A stretch of DNA of 64,000 nt, taken from QKMZ01 sp012965515. GTDB taxonomy: Bacteria; Cyanobacteriota; Vampirovibrionia; Obscuribacterales; Obscuribacteraceae. A model generated the notes under the pieces. The model was given only the letters and a program-made list of their open reading frames with translations. It ran no database searches and was not told the origin of the DNA. The stretch lies in assembly GCA_937879965.1 (NCBI GenBank), contig CALFMP010000010.1:310001-374000 (forward strand), written 5' to 3'. Of the stretch, positions 9,540 to 17,826 are shown piece after piece. Both the position numbers and the translations under genes were made by a program. Numbering within the stretch: the first letter of the stretch is position 1; the number at the start of each line of letters is the position of its first letter.

Positions 9540-9806
9540 ATGCAAACCTTACCTAGCAGCTCTTCTCCCCTTGCGCCGAAAAGCGGACTCGATGAACTCT
9601 TTCAAGAAGTTCTCAAAGTCGATCCGTCGACATTAAATGACGGGATGACTATGGATGATGTGTCTCTGTGGGATTCTCTCAGGCATATGGAGCTGATAGT
9701 TGCCATCGAGCAAAAATTTGGTTTCGAGTTGAACTTTGACGAGATTTCCAGCATGAACAGCATCGGTGGAATTCGAAAACTTGTGGATTCGAAGCTGAGC
9801 ACGTGA
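9540..9806 (+). CDS. Acyl carrier protein
   Basis: This is a small acidic carrier protein of 88 residues from the ATG at 9540, or 93 from a GTG at 9525. The WDSLRHMELIVAIE segment carries the DSL motif, whose Ser (about residue 46) is the expected 4'-phosphopantetheine attachment site. The surrounding helices (ELFQEVLKVDPS; FGFELNFDEISSM; GGIRKLV) fit the four-helix carrier fold. It is not a housekeeping AcpP by context: its stop overlaps the start of an SDR reductase, and an adenylating enzyme and a NeuD-like acyltransferase follow. It probably carries an activated acyl or aminoacyl group destined for a sugar, like DltC in D-alanylation. The SD sequence is weak for both starts. Confidence 0.88.
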   Translation: MQTLPSSSSPLAPKSGLDELFQEVLKVDPSTLNDGMTMDDVSLWDSLRHMELIVAIEQKFGFELNFDEISSMNSIGGIRKLVDSKLST

Positions 9807-10555
9807 TGCTTTCTTTGGAAGGAAAGAATTGCATTGTTACCGGTGGTGCCAGCGGGCTTGGGCTGGAGATCGTCAATCAACTCGTTGCAGAGAAAGCGCG
9901 ACCAATTGTTTTTGATCTTGATGAAAACAGACTTGCCGCACTAGCCGGACGAGCTGAGCTACGTACTTACTGTTGTGATGTGACAGATGAAAGGCAAGTT
10001 GAAGAGACTGTTAAGGGAATCGTCGGAGAATTTGGATCCATTGACGTACTGGTGAACAACGTCGGTGTTCTCTTCAGTGCCCCTCTCATTTCGTTGAGTC
10101 CGTCCGGCTTGAAATTACACAGTTCGCAGATGTGGGAGAAGGTAATTTCCACCAATCTTTCTTCCGCATTTTACGTGTCCAAGCACGTTGTCGAAGCAAT
10201 GTTGAAAAAGCGCACCAAAGGCGTAATCGTAAATATCAGCTCCATCTCAGCGAGAGGCAATGCCGGGCAATCTGCATATTCTGCTGCAAAGGCTGGACTG
10301 GAAGCATTGACGAAAGTGTGGGCAAAAGAACTGCCGTCGATCGGAATTCGATGTTTCGGAGTGGCTCCGGGATTTTGCGACACAGAATCTACTCACGTAG
10401 CTGTGAACGAGAAGGTTTTGCAAGACACCGTGACTCGTGTGCCATTAAGGCGGTTAGGACAGGCTCAAGAAATCGCAGCCTTTGTCATCGCAGGCATCAA
10501 AAATGAGTTTCTCAATGGCAAGATTCTGGAGGTAGATGGCGGCTTGGTGATCTGA
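9806..10555 (+). CDS. Short-chain dehydrogenase/reductase (FabG-like)
   Basis: This 249-residue classical SDR has the NAD(P)-binding TGGASGLGLE motif near residues 11-20, NNVGV near 87, the catalytic Ser in VNISSISARG, and Tyr and Lys in YSAAKAG. The C-terminal LEVDGG is also typical. Together these residues make an active oxidoreductase likely. The sequence is FabG-like, so the substrate could be a 3-oxoacyl group on the neighbouring carrier protein. A keto-sugar substrate is equally possible. The ATG overlaps the carrier-protein stop (TGATG), which indicates translational coupling, and the adenylating enzyme starts nine bases after the stop. Confidence 0.88.
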   Translation: MLSLEGKNCIVTGGASGLGLEIVNQLVAEKARPIVFDLDENRLAALAGRAELRTYCCDVTDERQVEETVKGIVGEFGSIDVLVNNVGVLFSAPLISLSPSGLKLHSSQMWEKVISTNLSSAFYVSKHVVEAMLKKRTKGVIVNISSISARGNAGQSAYSAAKAGLEALTKVWAKELPSIGIRCFGVAPGFCDTESTHVAVNEKVLQDTVTRVPLRRLGQAQEIAAFVIAGIKNEFLNGKILEVDGGLVI

Positions 10556-10564
10556 GGCGAATCA

Positions 10565-12121
10565 ATGTACATCTATAACCTCGGAGGAAAGTTCAAGTCA
10601 GTTGCCGCGGGCAACCCAGATGCTTGTGCGCTTATTTGTGAGAACGGAAAAACAACATACCAGCAACTGGACAGCTATTCGGACTCGTTTGCTGACTATT
10701 TGATTTCTGCAGGAGTAAACCCTGGCGAGTTGATTTGCATTGCCGGAGACAAGAGCCCGCAAACGATTGCCTGTATTATTGGCACCTTGAAGGCTGGTGT
10801 TACATACAGTGTATTTGATTCGGAAAGTCCGATTGCACGGCTGGAGAAGATATTTCAACGCTGCAATCCAAGCCTGATCATTTGTGACAGTTCTCTGCGA
10901 GCTGGAATTGAAGAGACTGGGTACAAGACGGTGGATCGCGAATCAATCGACTTTGATAGACCAGTCCAAAACAAGTTGCAGTTGCATCGCCTTCTCCAAT
11001 CAACAGCCTCTAACAGTCCGGCTTATGTCATGTTTACCTCAGGGTCCACGGGCTTTCCCAAAGGCGCCACGATGACGCATCAGAATGTGCTTAATCTGAT
11101 CGAATGGAGCGTCGATACTTACTCATTTATATCGACAGACGTGCTAACCAGCGTAAATCCGCTTTATTTCGATAATTCCGTATTCGATCTCTACTCTTCG
11201 TTGTTTTCGGGTGCTTCACTGGCTCTTTTTGACGGGGCTACTGTTCGAGATCCTCGGAAGTTGATGCATTTGATTGATGAGTTTGGATGTACATCCTGGT
11301 TTTCTGTCCCCTCCATGTTGATCTATTTGCAAACAATGAGAGCGTTGCGTCCGGAAAGTTTTAGGCATATTAGGCGCATAATTTTTGGTGGAGAGGGATA
11401 TCCGAAGGCAAAGCTCAAGGAGCTCTTCGATATCTTTTCTGACCGGGTGAGCTTTTACAACGTATATGGACCGACCGAATGTACATGCATTTGCTCATCC
11501 TATTCTGTCCAAAAAGGCGATTTTGTCGACTTGAAGGGTTTTCTTCCCCTCGGTGAGCTGGCGAAGAATTTTGGTGGATTGATTGTTGATGAAGAGCTTA
11601 GAACGGTTAATCCTGGAGAATCCGGAGAACTAATACTTCGAGGGCCTAATGTTGGCTTGGGTTATTATCGTGATCCAGAACGCACTGCGGCAGCTTTCAT
11701 TCAAAACCCTGAACATGACTCCTTCCCAGACATTGTCTACAGGACTGGAGACCTTGTTTATCTGAATCAAGAGGACGGAAAAATTTGGATAACCGGAAGG
11801 GCTGACAATCAAATTAAGCATATGGGTTATCGAATTGAGCTGGAAGAAATTGAGAATGCGCTCAATTGTATAGAGGCGGTGGCTCAGAACGCTGTAATTC
11901 ACTGCGAGATCCGCGGTTTGAGTCAGCTTGTAGCTTTCGTCAAAGCCAAAGATGCAGAATGCGAAGAGGACCTATTGAGAAGACGTCTTTCCGAGTTGAT
12001 TCCTCAATACATGATCCCCACGAAGTTTCAGTTCTTAAACCAGTTGCCGAAAAACGCAAATGGAAAATTGGATCGAAAACAGTTGAAAGCGGGCTATTTG
12101 GGACAGTTGGTAAATGAATAA
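10565..12121 (+). CDS. Amino-acid-type adenylating enzyme (DltA/NRPS A-domain-like)
   Basis: This 518-residue stand-alone ANL-superfamily enzyme is predicted to activate a carboxylic acid as the acyl-AMP and load it on a carrier protein. Motifs in order: TSGSTGFPKG (about 157-166), YFDNSVFDLYSSL, NVYGPTECT, YRTGDLV, GRADNQIKHMGYRIELEE and NANGKLDRK with the catalytic Lys near 501. The FDxS motif keeps the Asp that binds the alpha-amino group in NRPS adenylation domains and DltA. This argues for an amino acid substrate rather than a fatty acid. There is no fused carrier domain, and the free acyl carrier protein two genes upstream is the obvious partner. Its 3' end overlaps the next gene by eight bases. 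Substrate specificity cannot be read with confidence. Confidence 0.88.
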   Translation: MYIYNLGGKFKSVAAGNPDACALICENGKTTYQQLDSYSDSFADYLISAGVNPGELICIAGDKSPQTIACIIGTLKAGVTYSVFDSESPIARLEKIFQRCNPSLIICDSSLRAGIEETGYKTVDRESIDFDRPVQNKLQLHRLLQSTASNSPAYVMFTSGSTGFPKGATMTHQNVLNLIEWSVDTYSFISTDVLTSVNPLYFDNSVFDLYSSLFSGASLALFDGATVRDPRKLMHLIDEFGCTSWFSVPSMLIYLQTMRALRPESFRHIRRIIFGGEGYPKAKLKELFDIFSDRVSFYNVYGPTECTCICSSYSVQKGDFVDLKGFLPLGELAKNFGGLIVDEELRTVNPGESGELILRGPNVGLGYYRDPERTAAAFIQNPEHDSFPDIVYRTGDLVYLNQEDGKIWITGRADNQIKHMGYRIELEEIENALNCIEAVAQNAVIHCEIRGLSQLVAFVKAKDAECEEDLLRRRLSELIPQYMIPTKFQFLNQLPKNANGKLDRKQLKAGYLGQLVNE

Positions 12122-12791
12122 GGTTGTTGTTTTTGGTACCGGCCGTGGTGCAGACATTGCCCATAGATATTTGGCGAAAGATTCGGACTATGAGGTGTGC
12201 GCCTTTACTGTCGACGCAAAATACCTTCAGGTTAGTGAATTTAAGGGACTTCCTGTTGTTGATTTCGATTTGGTTCAACAACACTATTCCCCGCAAGAAT
12301 ACAAGCTCTTTGTGCCGTTGGGCAGTCAGGACTTGAATAAAGTAAGGTACAAAAAATACCTTGAATGTAAGGAAAAGGGATATGAGTTGGCTAGCTATGT
12401 GAGTTCGACAATTCCCTTTTCTGACGAGCTTGAGATCGGTGAAAACTGTCTTATTCTCGAAAATAACTCAATCAATTTTGATGTGAGAATCGGCAACAAC
12501 GTAACCATTTGGAGTGGCAATCAAATTGGCGACAGATCTGTAATCTCGGACCATTGCTGGATTACATCACATGTATGCATGGCTGGAGACGTTACTATCA
12601 AGCCATTTTCCTTCATAGGAATCAATGCATCCATTTCCAATGGTGTCGTTATCGAAGAGGAGAACTTTATCGGTGCGAACGCTCTGATAACCAAAAGCAC
12701 CGGTCCGAAAGAAGTCTACGTTGTCAGCCAGACGCCAAAAGCCGCATTCCCTAGCGACAAATTTTGTTCGATGTTAGGCAAGAACTTCTAA
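12114..12791 (+). CDS. NeuD-like sugar O/N-acyltransferase (left-handed beta-helix)
   Basis: This 225-residue protein has the two-part NeuD/PglD plan: an N-terminal Rossmann-like region (KVVVFGTGRGADIAHRYL) and a C-terminal left-handed parallel beta-helix built of hexapeptide repeats from about residue 105 (IGENCLILENNSINFDVRIG, then IGDRSVISDHCWI, ITSHVCMAG and so on). Such enzymes transfer acetyl or larger acyl groups to amino sugars or sialic acids. A His in the SDHCW turn could be the catalytic base. It overlaps the adenylating enzyme gene and is the last gene of the operon. It is the best candidate to move the carrier-bound acyl group to the amino sugar made by the WecE homolog, although acetyl-CoA use is also possible. 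Confidence 0.82.
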   Translation: MNKVVVFGTGRGADIAHRYLAKDSDYEVCAFTVDAKYLQVSEFKGLPVVDFDLVQQHYSPQEYKLFVPLGSQDLNKVRYKKYLECKEKGYELASYVSSTIPFSDELEIGENCLILENNSINFDVRIGNNVTIWSGNQIGDRSVISDHCWITSHVCMAGDVTIKPFSFIGINASISNGVVIEEENFIGANALITKSTGPKEVYVVSQTPKAAFPSDKFCSMLGKNF

Positions 12792-12800
12792 AGTCAATTC

Positions 12801-13418
12801 TTATCCTGTTTCCTTTCGAACAAGAATGGTGAATTCGTACAACCCGTAATCGTGGTTTAAGGCAACTCGTCTTGAGTAACGAGTGCAACATCTGTCGAAA
12901 AGAAAAAGTGGGTCGGCATAGTAAAGATAATCACGCCAAAACTCTTTATCGCTGTATTTGGAAAGAACATTGAATGAAAAGCCAAACCTACTGGCTTCGT
13001 TCATAGCGTCAATCGTTGTTTGTATGTACTCTAGCCAGTCATCATCGGTCGCTTCGAGGCGCACATTGAAGATTCCGCTGGCAATCGTGTAATCAGCAGG
13101 TTCCAGATTTGATGCGCATCGAAGTGAAACATTATCTTTGCCGGACAGCCTCTTCTTAGCCGCTGAAATCATGTTCTGTGAGATATCTGTTCCGCGGTAT
13201 GAGAATGGTTGTTTGTAGGTGCTTTCCAGGTATTCACAAAATGCTCCATACCCGCAGCCGAGGTCGTTTACTGAAAAGGGCTGATCAGCCGGCAATACTT
13301 TGCTTAACTGATAAAAGCGCATCGTCTGAGATTGTTCTGAATTCCAGTCGACACCGCGATGAGTGTCGCCGTGTGCTGTTACCTTTTCTGAATAGTAATC
13401 GCGGATTTTGTCCAGCAT
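12801..13418 (-). CDS. Class I SAM-dependent methyltransferase
   Basis: This 205-residue cytoplasmic methyltransferase has SAM motif I at VNDLGCGYGAFCEYLE, near residues 49-64, and an acidic/aromatic post-I strand (YRGTDISQNMI). The expected beta-strand IASGIFNVRLE stands in the motif IV position. No zinc ribbon or extra domain is present. It probably methylates a sugar or a small glycan substrate, judging only from the neighbourhood. It ends nine bases from the convergent NeuD-like gene. It is on the same strand as, and 64 bases downstream of, another methyltransferase gene. Confidence 0.82.
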   Translation of the reverse strand: MLDKIRDYYSEKVTAHGDTHRGVDWNSEQSQTMRFYQLSKVLPADQPFSVNDLGCGYGAFCEYLESTYKQPFSYRGTDISQNMISAAKKRLSGKDNVSLRCASNLEPADYTIASGIFNVRLEATDDDWLEYIQTTIDAMNEASRFGFSFNVLSKYSDKEFWRDYLYYADPLFLFDRCCTRYSRRVALNHDYGLYEFTILVRKETG

Positions 13419-13482
13419 GTTTATGATTTGCGCCGATGCTCAAGTTCTATGCAAAAGAAAATAGTACATTATCGAAGCTCGC

Positions 13483-14343
13483 CTACTCGACCGCTGCGAT
13501 TGCTAGTAAGGAGCCACCGACAGGTAGCGAAACACCCGCTCTTATAGCGGTTTGCTCTGCTATAAGAATTGCTTCCAGGGCTCTGTTGAGAATAAAGGGA
13601 ATTTGGAACTCTCCCGTTGGGTCGTAGTCTTTAAGAGACTTGGCTTTCAATCTTGAAAGATACATCAGGGGCAAGAGGCTGGATACAAATGAGGTCATGG
13701 CAATGATGTGAAAGCCTGAATTTGTGAGTTTTGAGGCGAGCTCAGCGCGACTGTAACGCCTCACATGACAGGCGTATTCGTCAGCTACACTCCACAAGCT
13801 CATGTGCTGCGGAACAGTGAGGATAACTCCGCTTGCTTTGCCTCGCAACGCCTGGTGGATTTGTTTTAGAACAAGCTCGTCTTCTTTGATATGCTCTAAA
13901 ACATCAAAAGCACCAATTACATCGAATTCGCCTTCGTAAGGAATTCGAGTGGCATCCATCTGTAGCATCTCTGCACCATTTACGTTTCGCGCTGCGACAG
14001 TCAGCGCTTCCGAATAAATTTCAGCTCCATAGAGTTTTACAGACGGAAACGCCTTTCTGATGCCGGAAAGCACATATCCTGTTCCGCATCCAACCTCGAA
14101 AAAGTTCTTCATGGCAGGAAAGTATTTTCGCAATGCCCAGATAATCAATCTGTTTCTGGCACGGAACCAAAAATTTCCAGACTCTTCGTTGTATCTGGTT
14201 GTCGGAAAGCCTTCGTTTTGTTCGGCTAAATACGGAGCAAATAGAGGATTTCCATCAGAAGCTAATGCAGGAGCGAAGTGACATTGAGGACAGGACCATC
14301 CTTGTGATTCGTAACGGTTCTGGCATCCGAAACAGATTTTCAT
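13483..14343 (-). CDS. Class I methyltransferase with N-terminal zinc ribbon
   Basis: Starting at the ATG at 14343 gives 286 residues. An upstream in-frame ATG at 14421 adds 26 residues. The inner start is favoured because it begins directly with a zinc-ribbon-like element (CFGCQNRYESQGWSCPQC) and has AAGG five bases upstream. The methyltransferase core follows: motif I FFEVGCGTGYVLSGI at about 90-104 (286-residue numbering), post-I YGAEIYSEAL and motif IV FDVIGAFDVLEHI. A C-terminal helical region of about 80 residues includes a hydrophobic patch. Proteins of this build are common in polysaccharide clusters and are presumed to methylate glycans or their lipid carriers. The methyl acceptor is unknown. 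Confidence 0.8.
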   Translation of the reverse strand: MKICFGCQNRYESQGWSCPQCHFAPALASDGNPLFAPYLAEQNEGFPTTRYNEESGNFWFRARNRLIIWALRKYFPAMKNFFEVGCGTGYVLSGIRKAFPSVKLYGAEIYSEALTVAARNVNGAEMLQMDATRIPYEGEFDVIGAFDVLEHIKEDELVLKQIHQALRGKASGVILTVPQHMSLWSVADEYACHVRRYSRAELASKLTNSGFHIIAMTSFVSSLLPLMYLSRLKAKSLKDYDPTGEFQIPFILNRALEAILIAEQTAIRAGVSLPVGGSLLAIAAVE

Positions 14344-14521
14344 AAAAGCCTTGTATTCACCCACCACATCTTTGTCGGCTGCAACTAGTCGTTCTTCTGA
14401 GAGACCGCGACAGGTGTGCATGTTAGACGAAAATCTGAATTAGTCAATGAAGTGTTGGTCCTTTATTTGAAATAATGTCCGTCTGGGTTTTGAAAAGAAC
14501 TTCGAAGGATCGCAAATCACG

Positions 14522-15445
14522 ATGAGCAAGTGCGCTGTTTGGAGAAAGTTAGGCAGATTGTTTGTCCCCGGGCAATATGAATGGATGCGCACACACGCTC
14601 AAAATCCATTGCCTGAATCCTTGGGCAGCGGTTTTTACCGTGTCCACTTTGCTGGTCGCGATAAAGATAATCGAGCCAGAGGCGGTTCCTTTGTATTTGA
14701 TATTAACCAGCCCCAGAAGATACTTGAGCTTTGCGAGCGCCCGACTTTAGATCTCGGATCTTTGGGCGCGTTTGACGATGCGGGTGTGATGCCAAGCGCA
14801 CTGATCGATTTTCGCGGGAGCAAATACCTTTATTACACGGGTTGGTCGCGCACAGTTGATGTTCCGTTTGCCTTTCATATAGGCTTAAGTGTCTCCACTG
14901 ATGATGGAAAGACATATGCTCGAGCTTCACGCGCACCGGTATTGGGTCGAAATCATTTCGATCCCTATGTCACTGCTGCTCCGTATGTGCTTGAAGAAAA
15001 TGGCAAATTGCGCATGTGGTATACCTCCTGCACCAAATGGGTCAGACCAGAGGGTGAGGGTCGACCGAAGCATTACTACACTGTCAAACACGCAACATCG
15101 CATGATGGATTCGATTGGGAGTGCTCTGATCATCTATGCCTGAATTACGAAGATGAGGAATACGCTCTGGCGCGCCCTGTGGTGTGGAAGGAGAATGGAA
15201 GATACGTGATGTGGTTCACTTTTAGAGGCGGAACTGAATCCTATCGTGTCGGCATAGCTACATCTGTCGACGGCATTACCTGGCAGCGCCAGCCGCAGAG
15301 CTTGGGCATCGATGTTGGGCCGGATGACTGGGATGATGAAATGATTTGTTATGCCCACCCGATCTTTTCTGACGGCAACTGTTATGCCCTCTACAACGGA
15401 AATGGATATGGGGAAACAGGCATCGGTCTGGCAGTTTTTGAGTGA
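14522..15445 (+). CDS. GH43/GH130-like five-bladed beta-propeller protein
   Basis: This 307-residue protein has repeated WYT/MWF-type blades: LYYTGWSRTVDVPF, KLRMWYTSCTKWV, RYVMWFTFRGG and CYALYNGNGYG. Phrases such as GIATSVDGITWQR and GLSVSTDDGKTYARA are typical of the GH43/68/130 glycosidase superfamily. There is no signal peptide, so it should be cytoplasmic. Members in biosynthetic clusters are poorly characterised and may act on phosphorylated or nucleotide-linked sugars rather than degrade polymers. A methyltransferase gene starts 22 bases downstream on the same strand, and the divergent zinc-ribbon methyltransferase lies upstream. The reaction is not assigned. Confidence 0.72.
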   Translation: MSKCAVWRKLGRLFVPGQYEWMRTHAQNPLPESLGSGFYRVHFAGRDKDNRARGGSFVFDINQPQKILELCERPTLDLGSLGAFDDAGVMPSALIDFRGSKYLYYTGWSRTVDVPFAFHIGLSVSTDDGKTYARASRAPVLGRNHFDPYVTAAPYVLEENGKLRMWYTSCTKWVRPEGEGRPKHYYTVKHATSHDGFDWECSDHLCLNYEDEEYALARPVVWKENGRYVMWFTFRGGTESYRVGIATSVDGITWQRQPQSLGIDVGPDDWDDEMICYAHPIFSDGNCYALYNGNGYGETGIGLAVFE

Positions 15446-15467
15446 GCCATTTGTACGGAGAGTCCCA

Positions 15468-16643
15468 ATGAGTCAACCTGTTCTGGACGCTACTTCAAAC
15501 CAGTGTTTCATGTGTCGAAGTCGTACGTTGCAGCAAATTCCTGCGATTTGGGATTTCTCGATGACGACTGCCGGAGTGCGAGTCGCAGAACCTCTATCGA
15601 AGTTTCAATGCATGACCTGTGGATTACTCCAAAGGGCTGAGATCAGGCATCTTGGAAGCACTGATTTCTACGAGAATCATTACAGTTTTTATGAGAGGCC
15701 AGGCGCCGGAATCTATGATCAGCCCAGGTATCGCGCGATGGCTGAGTGGATCAAGGATGCAATACCGGAGCGTTATCCTTCCACTATTCTAGATGCTGGT
15801 TGCGGAAGGGGATGGATGCTGGAAGCCATGAAAGGGGTCTATCCGCAAGCCCTTCTTATGGGCATTGAGCCTTCATCTCAAGAAAGCAAGAATGCCAGAG
15901 AGCGAGGATTCAATGTATTGGAGTGCAAAGTTTCCTCTGACGAAAAGATTGATAGAAAGTTCGACCTGATTTATTCGACAAACGTTGTTGAACACACTAG
16001 TGATCCTGCAAATTTTCTCGGCACGCTGAACGAGTGGCTAGAAGAAGAGGGTTGCATAGTAATTACCTGTCCTGATTCCTCTGTGCCTAGCTCGGAGTTC
16101 ATGTTCAGCGATCAGAATTTCTCTTTTACTCCAAAACAGCTCGTGACGGTTGCGCAGTCTTGTGGACTTCACCTGCTCAAATGGCAGGGACCTCCGGCAA
16201 TTGATTCTGTTCAAAATAAGCAGCTTTTGGTATTTGTAAAAGGAAAAACAAATGAGCCTCAGCTGCCGGTCGAACCGAGTCCTGCTGAATTGTTTCAGCT
16301 CCGAAAAGCGTATGTTCAGGCCTATTCCGCATGTGACGATTTCCTGCTCAAGCAGGTCTCCAAGTATGAAAACGTCTACAACTTTGGAACGAGCACCTTT
16401 AGCTGGTTGCTTAGTTGTTATTGTCCAAAATACTGGCAACGAGTTACACATTGCGTGATCGACAAACCGGAGGCTGGCAGCTCGTTTCAGAATAAGCCTG
16501 TAATTGATCGCAGCGCAATGAGTCTTACCTCCAGTTCAGTTATATGCCTGGGCGTAAACCCAAAATCGCAAGCCAACTTGCAGCAGAACTTGAGCAGTCT
16601 TGGCATCGAAATTATCCGCTGGGACCATATGATCTCTTGCTAA
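15468..16643 (+). CDS. SAM methyltransferase with zinc-binding N-terminus
   Basis: From the ATG at 15468 (with ACGGAG upstream) the protein has 391 residues. A longer frame starting at 15351 overlaps the previous gene by 95 bases and is not believed. It begins with a four-Cys zinc site (CFMCRS and CMTCG), then the SAM domain (motif I ILDAGCGRGWMLEAM near residues 105-119; YSTNVVEHTSDP as motif IV). It ends with a second alpha/beta domain (VYNFGTSTFSWLLS, then ICLGVNPKSQANL). This three-part layout resembles sugar C-methyltransferases of the Methyltransf_13/14 type, such as NDP-hexose 3-C-methyltransferases, so a C-methyl branched deoxysugar is a reasonable but unproven product. Confidence 0.8.
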   Translation: MSQPVLDATSNQCFMCRSRTLQQIPAIWDFSMTTAGVRVAEPLSKFQCMTCGLLQRAEIRHLGSTDFYENHYSFYERPGAGIYDQPRYRAMAEWIKDAIPERYPSTILDAGCGRGWMLEAMKGVYPQALLMGIEPSSQESKNARERGFNVLECKVSSDEKIDRKFDLIYSTNVVEHTSDPANFLGTLNEWLEEEGCIVITCPDSSVPSSEFMFSDQNFSFTPKQLVTVAQSCGLHLLKWQGPPAIDSVQNKQLLVFVKGKTNEPQLPVEPSPAELFQLRKAYVQAYSACDDFLLKQVSKYENVYNFGTSTFSWLLSCYCPKYWQRVTHCVIDKPEAGSSFQNKPVIDRSAMSLTSSSVICLGVNPKSQANLQQNLSSLGIEIIRWDHMISC

Positions 16644-16696
16644 TTATCGACTCGGTTATGCATATGGTTTTAGCCAAATTCTAGTATTGTCATCGA

Positions 16697-17632
16697 GTGA
16701 AACTTTCCATCGTTGCCACCCTCTATAACTCCGGCCCATACGTGGAGCCGTTTTGTCAGCGCATTTGTGCTGAAGCCGAAAAGATAACTAGTGAATTCGA
16801 AGTAATACTGGTCGACGACGGCTCTCCGGATAACTCACTAAGGGTCGCCTTAGATGTGCTTTCCCGCAACAGCAAAATCAAAGTAATTGAACTGTCGCGC
16901 AACTTCGGTCATCACAAAGCGATGATGACGGGTTTAGAGCATGCACAGGGGCAACTGGTCTTCCTTATCGACGTCGACCTCGAAGAGCCGCCAGAGCTGC
17001 TTGGCGAGTTCCACCATAAGCTCATGGAAGGTGATTGGGATGTTGTGTATGGCTGCCAGGAACAGCGCAAAGGTGAATGGTTTGAACGTACCAGCGGGGC
17101 CTTTGCCTGGTTTCTTATCGATGCACTAATTACAATCAAAGTGCCACGCAATCACAGCACTGTCAGGCTGATGAAGAAGCGATATGTAGATGCCCTTACG
17201 CTGCACAAAGAGCACAAGACGGCTATTGGTGGCTTGTGGGTCTTAACTGGATTCCGCCAGCTGGGAGTTAAGTTCGAAAAGCTTTCGAGAACCGAGACCA
17301 GCTACAGATTTAGCTCTCGCATGCTTGTTCTTCTCGATAGCGTGACTTCATTTAGCGAGCGCCCTCTCTATTTTGTTTTCTATCTTGGTTTGGCAATCTT
17401 TTTCCTTTCCACGCTAGTGGCCGCAGGGCTGCTAGCAATCTGGTCTACAGGAAAAGTTCTACCAGGTTGGATTTCAGTGATGGCTTCGGTCTGGATCCTG
17501 GGTGGTCTAGTGATCCTTTCGATTGGTATTGTCGGCTTGTATGTCTCTCGAATTTTTGTGGAAACGAAAATGAGACCTTATACGCTGGTCCGTGAGGTTC
17601 ATGAGTCTCCTGCGAGCAAGGCCTCGGCTTAA
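16697..17632 (+). CDS. GT2 polyprenyl-phosphate glycosyltransferase (DPM1/GtrB type)
   Basis: This 311-residue protein has a GT-A catalytic domain: ILVDDGSPDNS near residue 38, the ELSRNFGHHKAMMTGL segment, and the metal-binding motif DVDLEEPPEL near 95. Two transmembrane helices follow at about 228-250 and 262-288, then a short basic tail. This is the layout of dolichol/undecaprenyl-phosphate sugar transferases (GtrB, ArnC, DPM1), which make membrane-bound sugar donors for GT-C enzymes in the periplasm. Several GT-C-like proteins in this window could use the product. The start is a GTG. A second enzyme of the same type is encoded at 28540-29574. The sugar is unknown. Confidence 0.88.
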   Translation: MKLSIVATLYNSGPYVEPFCQRICAEAEKITSEFEVILVDDGSPDNSLRVALDVLSRNSKIKVIELSRNFGHHKAMMTGLEHAQGQLVFLIDVDLEEPPELLGEFHHKLMEGDWDVVYGCQEQRKGEWFERTSGAFAWFLIDALITIKVPRNHSTVRLMKKRYVDALTLHKEHKTAIGGLWVLTGFRQLGVKFEKLSRTETSYRFSSRMLVLLDSVTSFSERPLYFVFYLGLAIFFLSTLVAAGLLAIWSTGKVLPGWISVMASVWILGGLVILSIGIVGLYVSRIFVETKMRPYTLVREVHESPASKASA

Positions 17633-17717
17633 GGAAGCGCTCGATGTTCGTTCGCACCTCCGGGAGTGTCGCGGTAGATATGCTGGGAGTATAAAGACGC
17701 CGATCCGAATGTCAGGA

Positions 17718-17736
17718 CTCGGTTAAGTCTTAGTAA
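17718..17736 (+). promoter_or_regulatory. Shared leader motif, copy A (upstream of manB)
   Basis: The 19-mer CTCGGTTAAGTCTTAGTAA lies 90 bases before manB. The same element with one base changed lies 80 bases before galE at 34039-34057. Weaker similarity continues from the motif to each start codon, including TTTTC, TTTCAG, TCTTC, TTGAAG/GTGAAG and GAGGT blocks, and ends with CAATG. Only two copies were found by eye. A regulator site or promoter part is likely, but its role is not known. The reverse strand reads CTTAACC, reminiscent of one half of a cyanobacterial Pho box, but no tandem repeat is present. Confidence 0.5.
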
Positions 17737-17826
17737 GGGTATTGTCATGAGCCCCTTTTCAGCTCTTTTCAGATTACTCTTCTATGGCAATATTGAAGTA
17801 GTCAATAGACGAGGTTTCGATTCTCA

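Noticed and set aside
15351..15467. In-frame upstream extension of the methyltransferase gene
   Set aside because: It overlaps the preceding gene by 95 bases and has no family similarity. The ATG at 15468 has an SD-like ACGGAG and starts just before the zinc site.
17718..17736. Pho box of the cyanobacterial type
   Set aside because: Only a single CTTAACC-like half is present on the reverse strand, without the tandem 8-base repeats that define the box.
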